From Actinomycetes bacterium (GTDB lineage: Bacteria > Actinomycetota > Actinomycetes > Actinomycetales > Microbacteriaceae): a stretch of 64,000 nt of DNA. The position numbers and the translations under genes are program-made. Under the pieces are notes generated by a model. That model did not search any database and had not been told where the DNA came from. It was given only the letters and a program-made list of their open reading frames with translations. Below, in pieces: positions 48,979 to 58,159 of the stretch (position 1 is the first letter of the stretch; every line of letters starts with the position of its first letter). The DNA is taken from positions 62,001-126,000 of the forward strand of contig JAEZHW010000055.1 of NCBI GenBank assembly GCA_023436775.1. Reading direction: 5' to 3'.

Positions 48979-50178
48979 TTACTTCCGCTTGCCGTTCCAG
49001 TTCGGGTTCTCCCAGATGACGGTGCCACCCTGACCCAGACCGATGCACATGGCAGTGATGCCGTAGCGCACGTCCGGACGCTCGGCGAACTGCGCTGCGA
49101 GCTGGTTCATCAACCGCACGCCACTGGAGGCCAGTGGGTGACCGAAGGCGATTGCGCCGCCCCAGACGTTCACCCGCGGGTCGTCGTCCGCGATGCCGAA
49201 GTGGTCCAGGAAGCTCAGCACCTGCACCGCGAAGGCCTCATTCAGTTCAAACAGGCCAATGTCGTCGATGGTGAGGCCGGCCTTGCGCAGCGCCTTCTCG
49301 GTCGAGGGGACCGGGCCGATGCCCATGATCTCCGGCTCAACGCCGGCGAAGGCGAACTGCACCAGGCGCATCTTCGGCTTCAGTCCGAACTCCTTGACGG
49401 CGCTGGCGCCGGACAGAATGCTCGCGGTGGCGCCGTCGTTCAGGCCAGAGGAGTTTCCCGCGGTGACGCGACCGTGCGGACGGAACGGCGTCTTGAGGGC
49501 GGCCAGACCCTCCATGGTGGTCTCCGGGCGCAGCGCCTCGTCACGGGTGGCCAGGCCCCAGCCCTCAGCGCTGCGGATGGCAACCGGCACCAGGTCGGGC
49601 TGGATCTTGCCGGCCTCGTAGGCGGCGGCGGCCTTGTGCTGCGAGAGCATGGCGAAGCGGTCCGCGCGCTCCTTGGTGAGGTGCGGGAAGCGGTCGTGGA
49701 TGCGCTCAGCCGTCTTGCCCATGTTCAGGGCTTCCTCGCTGACCATGCGCTCGGCAAGGAAGCGGGGGTTCGGGTCGGCGTTGAAACCCATCGGGTGACG
49801 ACCCATGTGCTCGACGCCACCGGCGATGACGACGTCGTAGGCACCGAAGGCGATGCCGCTGGCGGTGGTGGTGACTGCGGTCATGGCACCGGCGCACATG
49901 CGGTCGATGGCGAAGCCAGGCACCGTACGGGGCAGACCGGCCAGCATGGCCGTGGTGCGGCCCAGGGTGAGGCCCTGGTCACCCTGCTGCGTGGTGGCGG
50001 CAATGGCTACGTCGTCGTAGCGGTCCTTGGGAATGGACGGGTTGCGTTCCAGCAGTCCCAGAATCGCCTTGACCGCGAGGTCGTCAGCGCGGGTTTGCCA
50101 GTACATTCCCTTCTCGCCGGCGCGCCCAAATGGGGTGCGGACACCGTCGATGAAGTAAACGTCCTCTGCGTTGGCCAC
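48979..50178 (-). CDS. fadA: Acetyl-CoA acyltransferase (thiolase) FadA-like
   Basis: Thiolase that cleaves 3-ketoacyl-CoA, the last step of beta-oxidation. Acyl-binding Cys in DRMCAGAM (Cys95), NEAFAVQ, GGAIAFGHPLASSG with the catalytic His, and CIGLGQGG with the second Cys. 399 aa from GTG 50178, which has AGGAGG 4 nt upstream. The longer ATG starts at 50193 and 50202 have no ribosome-binding site. First gene of the fadA-fadB operon. An imperfect palindrome lies 20 nt upstream. Confidence 0.95.
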   Translation of the reverse strand: MANAEDVYFIDGVRTPFGRAGEKGMYWQTRADDLAVKAILGLLERNPSIPKDRYDDVAIAATTQQGDQGLTLGRTTAMLAGLPRTVPGFAIDRMCAGAMTAVTTTASGIAFGAYDVVIAGGVEHMGRHPMGFNADPNPRFLAERMVSEEALNMGKTAERIHDRFPHLTKERADRFAMLSQHKAAAAYEAGKIQPDLVPVAIRSAEGWGLATRDEALRPETTMEGLAALKTPFRPHGRVTAGNSSGLNDGATASILSGASAVKEFGLKPKMRLVQFAFAGVEPEIMGIGPVPSTEKALRKAGLTIDDIGLFELNEAFAVQVLSFLDHFGIADDDPRVNVWGGAIAFGHPLASSGVRLMNQLAAQFAERPDVRYGITAMCIGLGQGGTVIWENPNWNGKRK

Positions 50179-50197
50179 TCTGCCTCCTGACATCGTC

Positions 50198-50218
50198 GGC
50201 ACAGGACTGTCCTGCGCC
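50198..50218. promoter_or_regulatory. Palindrome upstream of the fadA-fadB operon
   Basis: CAGGAC (50202-50207), T, GTCCTG (50209-50214) is perfect. With one mismatch the arms extend to GGC (50198-50200) and GCC (50216-50218), giving a 21-bp dyad. The place and size suit a TetR-type operator of a fatty-acid regulator. Confidence 0.45.
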
Positions 50219-50265
50219 GTCTGAGCGTGCTTGGGACGATCCTAGGCGCGGTATTTGTGGGCTAC

Positions 50266-51552
50266 CTAGCCGTTTGGCAGTTCCGTCACTGCCGTGGCGG
50301 CAGGGGACTGGCTCGCTTGGTTGCCCTCAACAAAGGCGCTCACAATTGGCTCAGCCAGCAACTCGATTTGCCACGGGCGAGCCTCCAATTCGCGCAGCGC
50401 CTGCGCGAGGGACTCCACCGAGAGCGGCGTCGGGGGCTCCCAGGCGAGCCGACGCAGGGTATCTGGAGTCAGCAGATTCTCCATCGGGATCTGTCGCGTT
50501 TCGCTCAGTTCGGTGAGCACCGCCTTGGCGGCCGTCAAGCGGCGATCCGCCTCGGGATTCCGGTCCGACCAGGCGCGTGGCGGTGGAATTACATCACCGC
50601 CGGTGCGCATGGGCGGCAGGTCTTCGGTGGTCAGACCACGTTCAATAGCGGCCCACCAGCGTGCCGACTCACTATGACTTGCGCGGCCGTTGAACTCCTT
50701 CAGCGCGAGCAGTTCGGCGCGACTCTGCGGCAGTTTCGTCGCCGCGGCCAGCAGCGACCGATCAGGAACGAGGCGGCCTGGTGCAATGTCGACGGCGGCG
50801 GCGTACGCATCACGGGCCAACCACAGCTCGCGGGCGACGGCAAGCTGCCGCTGCTTGCGCAGTTGGTGGATGCCGGACAGGCGACGCCAGGGGTCCTCCC
50901 GCTGCGGACGCAGTTCCTTGTGCAGGGTGTAATCGAACTCTTGCTGTGCCAAGTCCAGCTTGCCGGCCTCGGCCAGCAGGTCGGCGATCTTGTCGCGCAG
51001 GTCAACCAGCAACGACACGTCCAGCGCGGCGTAGAGCAGCCAGTCCTGCGGCAGTGGCCGCTTCGACCAGTCCGCGGCCGAGTGTGCCTTCTCAAGGGTC
51101 ACGCCGAGCAGGTCCGCTACGACCGTCCCGAGGCCAACCCGCGGCAAGCCGAGCAAGCGTGCGCCGAGTTCAGTATCGAAAATACGCTTGGGGTCGAGGC
51201 CCACCTCGCGCAAGCAGGGCAGGTCCTGGCTGGCCGCGTGGAACACCCACTCCTCGTCGCTGATCGCGGCCTGCAGTGCACTGAAGTCACCGATCGCGGG
51301 CGGATCAAACAGGAAGGTACCGGCACCTCGCCGATAGAACTGCAGCAGGTAGGCCCGCTGGGAATAGCGGAAGCCCGAGGCGCGCTCGGCGTCGACAGCG
51401 ATGGGCCCGGAACCAGCGTGCAGTGCGGCAACCGCGTCCGCGAACTCTTCCGGCGTATCGATCACGTCAATCGGCTCGTGGGTGGCCGGTGGCAGTACGG
51501 GGGTGGAGTCCTCGGTGGAGGGAGCGGCGGGTACGTCGCCAGGGTTAGTCAT
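50266..51552 (-). CDS. rnd: Ribonuclease D family 3'-5' exonuclease with HRDC domain
   Basis: DEDD-type exonuclease. Exonuclease domain at about 30-200 with IAVDAERASGFRYSQ, VFHAASQDLPCL and LLYAALDV carrying the acidic residues; HRDC-type domain at about 230-310 (LWLARDAYAAAVDIAPGRLV). 428 aa. The ATG at 51552 overlaps the DUF3000 3' end by 8 bp; the upstream extension of the frame is antisense-like and unconserved. The HRDC gene beside DUF3000, near dxs, is the usual actinobacterial arrangement. Probably processes tRNA or other RNA 3' ends. Confidence 0.93.
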   Translation of the reverse strand: MTNPGDVPAAPSTEDSTPVLPPATHEPIDVIDTPEEFADAVAALHAGSGPIAVDAERASGFRYSQRAYLLQFYRRGAGTFLFDPPAIGDFSALQAAISDEEWVFHAASQDLPCLREVGLDPKRIFDTELGARLLGLPRVGLGTVVADLLGVTLEKAHSAADWSKRPLPQDWLLYAALDVSLLVDLRDKIADLLAEAGKLDLAQQEFDYTLHKELRPQREDPWRRLSGIHQLRKQRQLAVARELWLARDAYAAAVDIAPGRLVPDRSLLAAATKLPQSRAELLALKEFNGRASHSESARWWAAIERGLTTEDLPPMRTGGDVIPPPRAWSDRNPEADRRLTAAKAVLTELSETRQIPMENLLTPDTLRRLAWEPPTPLSVESLAQALRELEARPWQIELLAEPIVSAFVEGNQASQSPAATAVTELPNG

Positions 51553-52135
51553 GGTGTCGCCTTGTATGCAGGGGGACGGAACCCTCTGCAATGGGCGGGA
51601 GGCCAGCGAGCATACCGAGCAACTCGCCCCAGGCCTCAACGTGCGGGGCAGCGTCCGAGGTTTGTGGAGTCCAGGAGGCGCGAACTTCGACTCGAGCCTT
51701 CGTGCCGGTGCGGGCGAGTTCGCCGTAGCCGGTGGACAGTTCAGTAGTAATGGTGCCAGACGCGGCTGTGTAGGCGGCATTCCGGGAGTCCAGCGCGTCC
51801 AGGATCCAGCTCCACGCGACGTCCGTGATCATGGAATCGGCAGCGATATCAAGGTCCAGCGGCGCCTGCGCGTAGCAGACCACTCGGAACTGTCCGCTCC
51901 AGGCATCCGGACTCTCCGGGTCGTGCAACAGCACGAAGCGACCGACTCCAAGTTCGGTGTCGCCGGTGAAGCGAGTCTGCGCCAAGTCGCCACTGAGTGC
52001 TAGGGCATAGGGTGCCAGCCCCTGCGGCGCCGGGATCTGTGTGATCACCACTTCCGGACGCAGGCGTGCGCGTTCCAGCGACGCAACCGCGTCGGCAAAC
52101 GGCGGGGGATACGCCGATTCTGGTGGAACAGCCAC
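51545..52135 (-). CDS. DUF3000 family protein
   Basis: 196 aa, function unknown, actinobacteria-specific. Core motifs include RPEVVITQIPAPQGLAPYA, GRFVLLHDPESPDAW and VEVRASWTP. No membrane helix or signal peptide. Coupled to rnd by an 8-bp overlap and divergent from the alpha/beta hydrolase gene with a 99-bp gap. Confidence 0.9.
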   Translation of the reverse strand: MAVPPESAYPPPFADAVASLERARLRPEVVITQIPAPQGLAPYALALSGDLAQTRFTGDTELGVGRFVLLHDPESPDAWSGQFRVVCYAQAPLDLDIAADSMITDVAWSWILDALDSRNAAYTAASGTITTELSTGYGELARTGTKARVEVRASWTPQTSDAAPHVEAWGELLGMLAGLPPIAEGSVPLHTRRHHD

Positions 52136-52234
52136 GTAGGAAGACTATTCTTGAATCGCTCACGCCGCACTGCGGCACGCCGGTTCGATGTTTGCACTGG
52201 TGGTTTCGCCCCATGCGCCGCTGAGGGAGGCACG

Positions 52235-53422
52235 ATGGCAGGGAAGTCCGGCCGCGGCTCGTTGCTGCGAGCTGCGTTGATTGGCTTGGGTGTGGTCGCC
52301 ACGGCCAGCGCAGTCACCGCGATCGCGATCTCGGCAATCTCGGTGGGGTTCGCGCGCACCGTCCTGACGCCGCCGAAGCGGAAGGAACCGGACGTCCGTC
52401 TGATCGGTCTGGATCAGGACGGTAAGACCGTGACGCTGTCCCGAAACGACGATTCGATCGTTCCTGGCCGGTACGGCCTGTGGGTGCGCGACGGCGAGGC
52501 GCACCTGCGCTACGGTCGCATCCTCGCCCAAACGAGCGCGACCGTCACTCGTGAACTCATCGGCGTCGACTACGGCGAACCGCGCGCGGGCGATGAATCC
52601 CGAATCAACAGTTGGTTCTTCCTGGACCCCGTGGAGCTCGGCCTCGAGTGGCACGACGTGCCGATCCCAACTCCGCTCGGCGATGCCCCGGCCTGGTACT
52701 TCCCGGCCGAGAGCAAGCGCTGGGCGATTTTGGTGCATGGCCGAGCAGTGCTGCGACACGAGACGCTGCGCGCGGTGCCGGTGTTCCATGAAGCCGGGTA
52801 TCAAGTGCTCGCGGTGAGCTACCGGAATGACTCTGAGGGACCCACCAGTCCGAATGGTCGCTACGGACTGGGCCTCACCGAGTGGCGTGACGTTGAGGCG
52901 GCAATTGGCTACGCCCGGGCCGAAGGTGCCGAAGAGGTCGTCCTAATGGGGTGGTCCATGGGCGGGGCCATCGTGTTGCAGACGCTGCTGCAGTCCGAAC
53001 TTGCTGACTGCGTCACCGGAGCGGTCCTGGAATCGCCCGCGGTGAGCTGGCGCGAGACGCTGCGGTACCAAGCCGACGCGCGGAACCTGCCGGCACCGGT
53101 GCGCGCTGGTGGCTTCACGCTGCTGGAGCAGTCCTGGGGTAAGTGGGCGACAGGTGCCGAAACCGAACTGGACCTCGACTTGCTCGATATCCCGGCCCGG
53201 GCGGACGAACTGACACACCCGCTGCTGATCCTGCACAGCGATGATGACGGCTTCGTTCCGGCTGGTCCGTCGTGGGAACTGGCAGCCGCCCGGCCGGATC
53301 TGGTGACGCCGGTCCCATTTGAGCAGGCGCGCCACTGCCGACTCTGGAACTACGACCAGCAGCGTTGGTCTGCGGCGATCACGGCATGGCTGCGGTCGCT
53401 GGATGCTCCGTCGAAGCGATAG
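52235..53422 (+). CDS. Membrane-anchored alpha/beta hydrolase
   Basis: 395 aa. An N-terminal membrane helix (about 12-40), a beta-rich region with a conserved YGLWVRDGEAHLRYG (residues about 78-92), then an alpha/beta hydrolase fold. Nucleophile elbow GWSMGG with the catalytic Ser, oxyanion WAILVHGRAVLR, acid in ILHSDDDGFVP, and His in ARHCRLW. Substrate unknown. GAGGGAGG (52222-52230 region) supports ATG 52235; the frame from 52151 has no such site. Predicted to act outside or at the membrane if the helix serves as a signal anchor. Confidence 0.87.
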   Translation: MAGKSGRGSLLRAALIGLGVVATASAVTAIAISAISVGFARTVLTPPKRKEPDVRLIGLDQDGKTVTLSRNDDSIVPGRYGLWVRDGEAHLRYGRILAQTSATVTRELIGVDYGEPRAGDESRINSWFFLDPVELGLEWHDVPIPTPLGDAPAWYFPAESKRWAILVHGRAVLRHETLRAVPVFHEAGYQVLAVSYRNDSEGPTSPNGRYGLGLTEWRDVEAAIGYARAEGAEEVVLMGWSMGGAIVLQTLLQSELADCVTGAVLESPAVSWRETLRYQADARNLPAPVRAGGFTLLEQSWGKWATGAETELDLDLLDIPARADELTHPLLILHSDDDGFVPAGPSWELAAARPDLVTPVPFEQARHCRLWNYDQQRWSAAITAWLRSLDAPSKR

Positions 53423-53470
53423 CCGCGCTGCTTGCCCGATGTGGGGCGAGGCGTGGGTACTGATGCAGCG

Positions 53471-53926
53471 CTAGTTGCTGCTCGCGTCAGCGGCGAGGCG
53501 TTCGCGCAGTTGGCGCTTGGCGCGATCCAGGATGCCGCTCATGCCGCGCACTCGAAGCGGAGAGACCGCCTCGGTGAGACCGAGTTCATAGGCGAAGTCG
53601 CTCGGGACGGCCAGCACCTCGTCCGGGGTGAGGCCATCCAAGCCCTGCGCCAAGATCGAGGCAAAACCGCGCGTGGTGGGGGCTTCGGCCGGGGCCGTGG
53701 CGTAGAGATGGAAACGACCCTGATCGTCGAGGTCGGTGAAGATGAACACCGGACTCTGGCACTCTGCCACGCGCTCGAAGAGGTCGGGGTGGTCCTGGTA
53801 CTGCTCGGGCAGCTCCGGCAAGTTGTTGGAGAAATCCAGCAAGAGTTGTAGCCGGCTCTGGCGATCCAGGGCGAGGAAATCGTCGCGAATCTCGGCGAGC
53901 GTTTCAGGCAGGGTGTGCTCAGACAT
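53471..53926 (-). CDS. sufE: SufE-family sulfur acceptor protein
   Basis: Accepts persulfide sulfur from a SufS-type cysteine desulfurase for Fe-S cluster assembly. 151 aa with RVAECQSPVF holding the acceptor Cys56, and the typical C-terminal SPLRVRGMSGIL. The desulfurase is not in this window. It lies behind the rhodanese gene on the same strand with a 111-bp gap that holds a hairpin, a common actinobacterial pairing. Convergent with the alpha/beta hydrolase gene. Confidence 0.93.
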   Translation of the reverse strand: MSEHTLPETLAEIRDDFLALDRQSRLQLLLDFSNNLPELPEQYQDHPDLFERVAECQSPVFIFTDLDDQGRFHLYATAPAEAPTTRGFASILAQGLDGLTPDEVLAVPSDFAYELGLTEAVSPLRVRGMSGILDRAKRQLRERLAADASSN

Positions 53927-53977
53927 GGTGACCTCAGTATTGCAGGCGCGGCAGGGGCCGCGGTGAAACGAACGAAC

Positions 53978-54015
53978 GGCGCGGGTGAAGCTGGCGCACC
54001 CAGTTCCCCCGCGCC
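53978..54015 (-). terminator. Hairpin between rhodanese and sufE genes
   Basis: GGCGCGGG (53978-53985) pairs with CCCGCGCC (54008-54015), with additional pairing inside the loop. It lies 22 nt after the rhodanese stop on the minus strand and may attenuate read-through into sufE. Confidence 0.6.
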
Positions 54016-54037
54016 GCTCAGTGCGACGGCTCAGTGC

Positions 54038-54934
54038 TTACAGCGAGCCAGGCTCTGCACCCTTCACGATCGGGACGCGCACGGCGCTGCCCCATTCGGT
54101 CCAGGATCCGTCGTAGTTCTTCACGTCCTTGATGCCCAGCAGGTACTTCAGGGCGAACCAGGTGTGGCTCGAGCGCTCACCGATACGGCAGTAGGCGATC
54201 ACTGAGTCGTCCTGGGACAGGCCTGCGCCGCCTTCGCCGTAGAGGGCCTTGAGTTCGTCGATGCTCTTGTAGGAGCCGTCCTCGGCGACTGCCTTGGCCC
54301 ACGGCACGTTGTATGCGGTCGGGATGTGGCCAGCCCGCAGGGTGCCTTCCTCGGGGTAGGCAGGCGCGGTGGTGCGGTCACCGACGTACTCCTCGGGGGA
54401 GCGGACGTCAATCAGCGGGACCGAACCGATCGCAGCGAGGACCTGGTCCTTGTAGGCGCGCAGGACGCTGTCGTCGCGCTCGACAACCGGGTACTCCACC
54501 GGAGCGGGGGTCGGCACCTCGGTGGTGTAGGGGCGGCCTTCGGCCTCCCACTTGGCACGGCCACCGTCGAGCAGACGGACGTCCTCGTGGCCGAAGAGTT
54601 CAAACACCCACAGGGCGTACGCGGCCCACCAGTTGTTCTTGTCGCCGTAGAAGACGACCGTGGTGTCGCGGGTGATGCCCTTGGAACCCAGCAGCTTGGC
54701 AAAGGCCTCGCCGTTGATGTAATCGCGCTGCACCGGGTCGTTCAGGTCGGTGTGCCAGTCGATCTTGACGGCACCCTCAATGTGGCCGGTTTCGTACAGG
54801 AGGACGTCCTCGTCCGACTCCACCACGACCAGTCCGGGGGTGCCAAGGTGCTCGGCGAGCCACTCGGTGCTGACCAGACGCTCGGGGTGAGCGTACTGCT
54901 GGAACTTCTCTGCGTTGTCCAGGCCGACGGCCAT
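54038..54934 (-). CDS. sseA: Thiosulfate/3-mercaptopyruvate sulfurtransferase (rhodanese)
   Basis: Two rhodanese domains (about 18-130 and 155-285). The second carries the active-site loop IAYCRIGERSSH with the persulfide Cys; the first is an inactive copy with VFYGDKNNWWA at the matching place. 298 aa, cytoplasmic. CysA/SseA-type proteins like this transfer sulfur from thiosulfate or mercaptopyruvate. It may feed or work with sufE behind it. GGAGG precedes the ATG. Confidence 0.94.
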   Translation of the reverse strand: MAVGLDNAEKFQQYAHPERLVSTEWLAEHLGTPGLVVVESDEDVLLYETGHIEGAVKIDWHTDLNDPVQRDYINGEAFAKLLGSKGITRDTTVVFYGDKNNWWAAYALWVFELFGHEDVRLLDGGRAKWEAEGRPYTTEVPTPAPVEYPVVERDDSVLRAYKDQVLAAIGSVPLIDVRSPEEYVGDRTTAPAYPEEGTLRAGHIPTAYNVPWAKAVAEDGSYKSIDELKALYGEGGAGLSQDDSVIAYCRIGERSSHTWFALKYLLGIKDVKNYDGSWTEWGSAVRVPIVKGAEPGSL

Positions 54935-55109
54935 GTTCAGTCCTCCACAATCGATGAGATCTGTGACCCAGGGAGCAAGCGGTAGGCTTGCAAGGGTTTC
55001 ACCTGTGCCAGCCTACGCAGAGAACGCCCCGGTGTACTGCGCAGCGAAACAGAACGCAATAATCCCCGCCCGTTGACGTCAGAGACGCTCACCTGCCGAG
55101 AGACTCACT

Positions 55110-56150
55110 GTGTCCCACGCCAGTATCGTTCGCCTTGCCGAGCGTTCGCCATCCATGTCCGCTGCTGAATTGGCCGCCAACCTGGTCCCGCCGCCGCATT
55201 TCGCGCACGCATCCTTCGACAACTATCGACCGGATCCGGACCAGCCGAGTCAGCAGGCCGCGGTCGAGGCGCTGCGTGAGTTCGCCACCGGCGGGGCGAG
55301 CACCTCGGGCGGCGGTGGCTTGTTCGGCCGCAAGAACAAGAAGGCGGTCGAACCGCTGCGCCCTGGTGTCTACCTCGATGGCGGCTTCGGCGTGGGGAAG
55401 ACGCACCTGCTGGCCGCACTGTGGCACTCGGTGCGGGGGCCTAAGCATTTCGGCACGTTCATCGAGTACACCGCCCTGGTCGGTGCACTGGGCTACCAAG
55501 ACACGGTCGCGCTACTGCGTCCGTCGAAGTTGATCTGCATCGACGAGTTTGAACTGGATGACCCGGGCGACACCATGCTGATGAGCCGACTGCTCGGCGA
55601 GCTGGTCGCCGGGGGTACGCGCCTGGCCGCAACTTCGAACACGCCGCCGAATGCGCTCGGCGAGGGGCGCTTTGCCGCGAGCGACTTCCTGCGTGAAATC
55701 AACGCACTGGCAGACCGCTTCACGGTGCTGCGCATTGATGGTCAGGACTATCGGAGGCGTGAGGCAGGTGGCTCTGCCGAGTCGGTGCCGGCGGACGAGG
55801 TGGAGGCGCGCCTCGCCAGCCTAGGCGCCACGGTCTCGCTCGACGACTTTGACGCAGTGCTGAGCCTGCTGTCCCGCGTGCACCCGAGCCGCTACGTCAA
55901 ATTGCTCGAAGGTCTGCAGGGACTTGGTCTCAATAACGTGCATGAGCTCACGAACCAGACGGATGCGCTGCGCTTGGTGGCCTTCATCGACCGGGCCTAT
56001 GACGCGCAGATTCCGATTGTTGCCTCGGGCCTGCCGCTGGACCAGGTGTTTGGTGGCGGCATGCTCAACGGCGGGTACCGCAAGAAGTACTTGCGTGCCA
56101 TGAGTCGAATGGTGGCCCTTCGCGGTCTGGCAGACAGTCAGCACAGCTAG
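55110..56150 (+). CDS. zapE: AFG1/ZapE-family ATPase
   Basis: P-loop ATPase linked in other bacteria to late cell division and to protein quality control. Walker A GGFGVGKTHLL (91-101), Walker B LICIDEFELDD, sensor region AATSNTPP. 346 aa. A Gly/Ser-rich insert (62-73) precedes the ATPase core. The GTG at 55110 starts the conserved N-terminus; an ATG is absent. Divergent from the rhodanese gene with a 175-bp gap. Family is clear, function here unknown. Confidence 0.92.
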   Translation: MSHASIVRLAERSPSMSAAELAANLVPPPHFAHASFDNYRPDPDQPSQQAAVEALREFATGGASTSGGGGLFGRKNKKAVEPLRPGVYLDGGFGVGKTHLLAALWHSVRGPKHFGTFIEYTALVGALGYQDTVALLRPSKLICIDEFELDDPGDTMLMSRLLGELVAGGTRLAATSNTPPNALGEGRFAASDFLREINALADRFTVLRIDGQDYRRREAGGSAESVPADEVEARLASLGATVSLDDFDAVLSLLSRVHPSRYVKLLEGLQGLGLNNVHELTNQTDALRLVAFIDRAYDAQIPIVASGLPLDQVFGGGMLNGGYRKKYLRAMSRMVALRGLADSQHS

Positions 56151-56506
56151 GTTTCAGTAGTGTTCGTGGCCCGGTCAGTTCGCTGATCGGGCCACTGTTG
56201 TCTGACGGCGAGGCGGGGCGTGGCCTCGTGGGAAACATTCCGTAGCACCGTTTGCCTCGCCATTCCGTCATTCCTGCCCGGAAATCCGGGGGAGTGCGGG
56301 GAGAATGCGCGGCAGATCACCAGTGCCCGGAAACACGCAATTTACATTTCCCGCCACCTCGTAACACGACCGCAATCGTGACGCGCACCTTGCGAAATCT
56401 GCGTTCGCCACACTCATGACGTGGCTCCGACCCGCTCCGGCGTTGGACCGCTGGTCCGGCGCTTATGCCGAGCCGCAAATACCGCATCAAACAAGAGAGG
56501 CTCACG
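56151..56506 (+). other. Non-coding gap upstream of amtB with GlnR-box-like repeats
   Basis: 356 bp without a supportable gene. After zapE there is a small G/C hairpin (GGCCCG near 56171 with CGGGCC near 56191). Further down, GTAAC (56361-56365), GCAAT (56372-56376), GCGCA (56383-56387) and GAAAT (56394-56398) occur at an exact 11-bp period, like a GlnR box, with the first and last units best. GGACC-GCT-GGTCC (56445-56457) is a short dyad nearer the gene. Confidence 0.4.
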
Positions 56507-57736
56507 ATGGAACTCACCCCATCTAGCATCTGGATTGTGACCAGCGCTGCCCTGGTGCTGCTCATGACTCCGGGTCTTGCGTTCTTCTACGGTGGCCTGG
56601 TCAAGGCGAAGAGCGTGGTCAGCATGCTGATGCTGAACTTCAGCGCTATCGCCCTGATCGGCGTGCTGTGGATTCTGTACGGCTACAACATGTACACGGG
56701 CGCTGGCGAGACCGGCGGCTACTACGACGGCGCAACGAACCTGATCCCGGGCATTGTTGGCAACCCGTTCGTCGGCTTCGGTTCGACCGGTGAGGGTGTC
56801 GACCTGATCGACGTCGCCTTCGGCTCGACCTTCGCCATCATCACCACCGCCCTGATCTCGGGCGCGATCGCTGACCGTGCCAAGTTCGGCTCGTGGCTGC
56901 TCTTCGCCGGTCTGTGGGCAACCCTGTCCTACTTCCCGGTTGCCGGCTGGGTCTGGGGTGGCGGCTGGATCGGCGCTTGGGACATCAACGGCCAGGCCGT
57001 GATCGACCTCGCCGGTGGTACCGCCGTGCACATCAACGCAGGTGCCGCTGCACTGGCCCTGGCGCTGGTCCTCGGCAAGCGCGTTGGTTTCGAAAAGGGC
57101 ATCCAGAAGCCGCACAGCGTGCCGTTCGTGCTCCTCGGCGCCTCGATCCTGTGGTTCGGTTGGTTCGGCTTCAACACCGGTCTCTCGGGCGATCAGGACG
57201 GCCTGGGCCTTAGCTTCCTGAACACCATCGGCGCTCCGGCTGCCGCGGTCATCGGTTGGCTGCTCGTTGAGAAGTTCAAGGACGGCAAGCCGACCACCGT
57301 CGGTGCCGCTTCGGGTGCTGTTGCTGGTCTGGTTGCAATCACCCCGTCCGCGGGCAACCTCGACCCGATCTTCGCGCTGCTTCTCGGCCTGATCGCTGGT
57401 GTGGTTTCGGCCTTCGCCATCGACCTGAAGTTCGCGCTGGGCTACGACGACTCGCTCGACGTGGTCGGCATCCACCTCGTCTCGGGGCTGATCGGCACCA
57501 TCTACCTGGGCTTCCTGGCTCAGGGCACCGGCCTCTTCTTCACCGGTGACTGGACTCAGGTCATCCTGCAGACGGTACCGGCCCTCGCGGTTGCGATCTA
57601 CTCCTTCGTCGTTGCCTTCATCATCGGCATCGTCATCGAGAAGACCATCGGCTTCCGCGTCAAGAACGAGGACGAAATCGCCGGCATCGACCTGATCGTG
57701 CACGGCGAGGAGGCCTACGCCCTCGAGGAGAAGTAA
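56507..57736 (+). CDS. amtB: Ammonium transporter AmtB
   Basis: Ammonium channel/transporter in the cytoplasmic membrane. About eleven membrane helices; the family signature is visible in TPGLAFFYGGLVKAKSVVS, GAIADRAKF, DLAGGTAVHINAG (first His of the twin-His pore pair) and the conserved FGWFGFNTG. 409 aa. GAGAGG precedes ATG 56507; an upstream start at 56465 has none. glnK and glnD, which usually follow amtB in actinobacteria, are absent: a terminator comes at once. Confidence 0.96.
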   Translation: MELTPSSIWIVTSAALVLLMTPGLAFFYGGLVKAKSVVSMLMLNFSAIALIGVLWILYGYNMYTGAGETGGYYDGATNLIPGIVGNPFVGFGSTGEGVDLIDVAFGSTFAIITTALISGAIADRAKFGSWLLFAGLWATLSYFPVAGWVWGGGWIGAWDINGQAVIDLAGGTAVHINAGAAALALALVLGKRVGFEKGIQKPHSVPFVLLGASILWFGWFGFNTGLSGDQDGLGLSFLNTIGAPAAAVIGWLLVEKFKDGKPTTVGAASGAVAGLVAITPSAGNLDPIFALLLGLIAGVVSAFAIDLKFALGYDDSLDVVGIHLVSGLIGTIYLGFLAQGTGLFFTGDWTQVILQTVPALAVAIYSFVVAFIIGIVIEKTIGFRVKNEDEIAGIDLIVHGEEAYALEEK

Positions 57737-58153
57737 GGGCTCGCCCTCTCTCCAACTGGATTCGGCCAAGCTGGGGCGTCACCTTCGGGTGGCGCCCCAA
57801 CTGTGTTGTGCCCACAGTCATGACGAGGAGTGGCGGCGAAGCCACGCTGCGGATCCGATCAAGACACCATGGGCCAAGGCTGCCAGGGCTGCTGTGTGGG
57901 CAGCTGGCACTGGTTTCCCGGGACTCGATTCGCTTGACGCCAAGACCCCGACGCGCATTGAAGTGCATCAGTCGCGAGTGCGGGCCAGTAGCGCGGCGTC
58001 GGTCCGAGGTACCAGGCCACTGAATCCGTCCTGAAGACGCACCGGCACACCCTTGGTGAGGAGTTGGACGCGGACCACAATCCGCTGCGCAAGCTCGTCG
58101 AGGACGCCCCCTCGTGGCCGTTCCCTAGGAGCCGACGGCAACGAGCGTCTGCG
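57737..58153. other. Gene-poor region between amtB and the tRNA cluster
   Basis: About 420 bp with no confident gene. After the amtB terminator no frame has a ribosome-binding site or a known motif. The most gene-like stretch is on the minus strand near 57968-58110, ending LLARTRD, with codons like the rest of the genome but no good start. A plus-strand frame near 57995-58150 (containing DADHNPLRKLVEDAP) is similar in quality. One of these may be a decayed gene end. Confidence 0.4.
57772..57799 (+). terminator. Hairpin terminator after amtB
   Basis: TGGGGCGTCACC (57772-57783) pairs with GGTGGCGCCCCA (57788-57799), 12 bp with one wobble pair and a TTCG tetraloop, 36 nt after the stop. Confidence 0.85.
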
Positions 58154-58159
58154 AACAAC

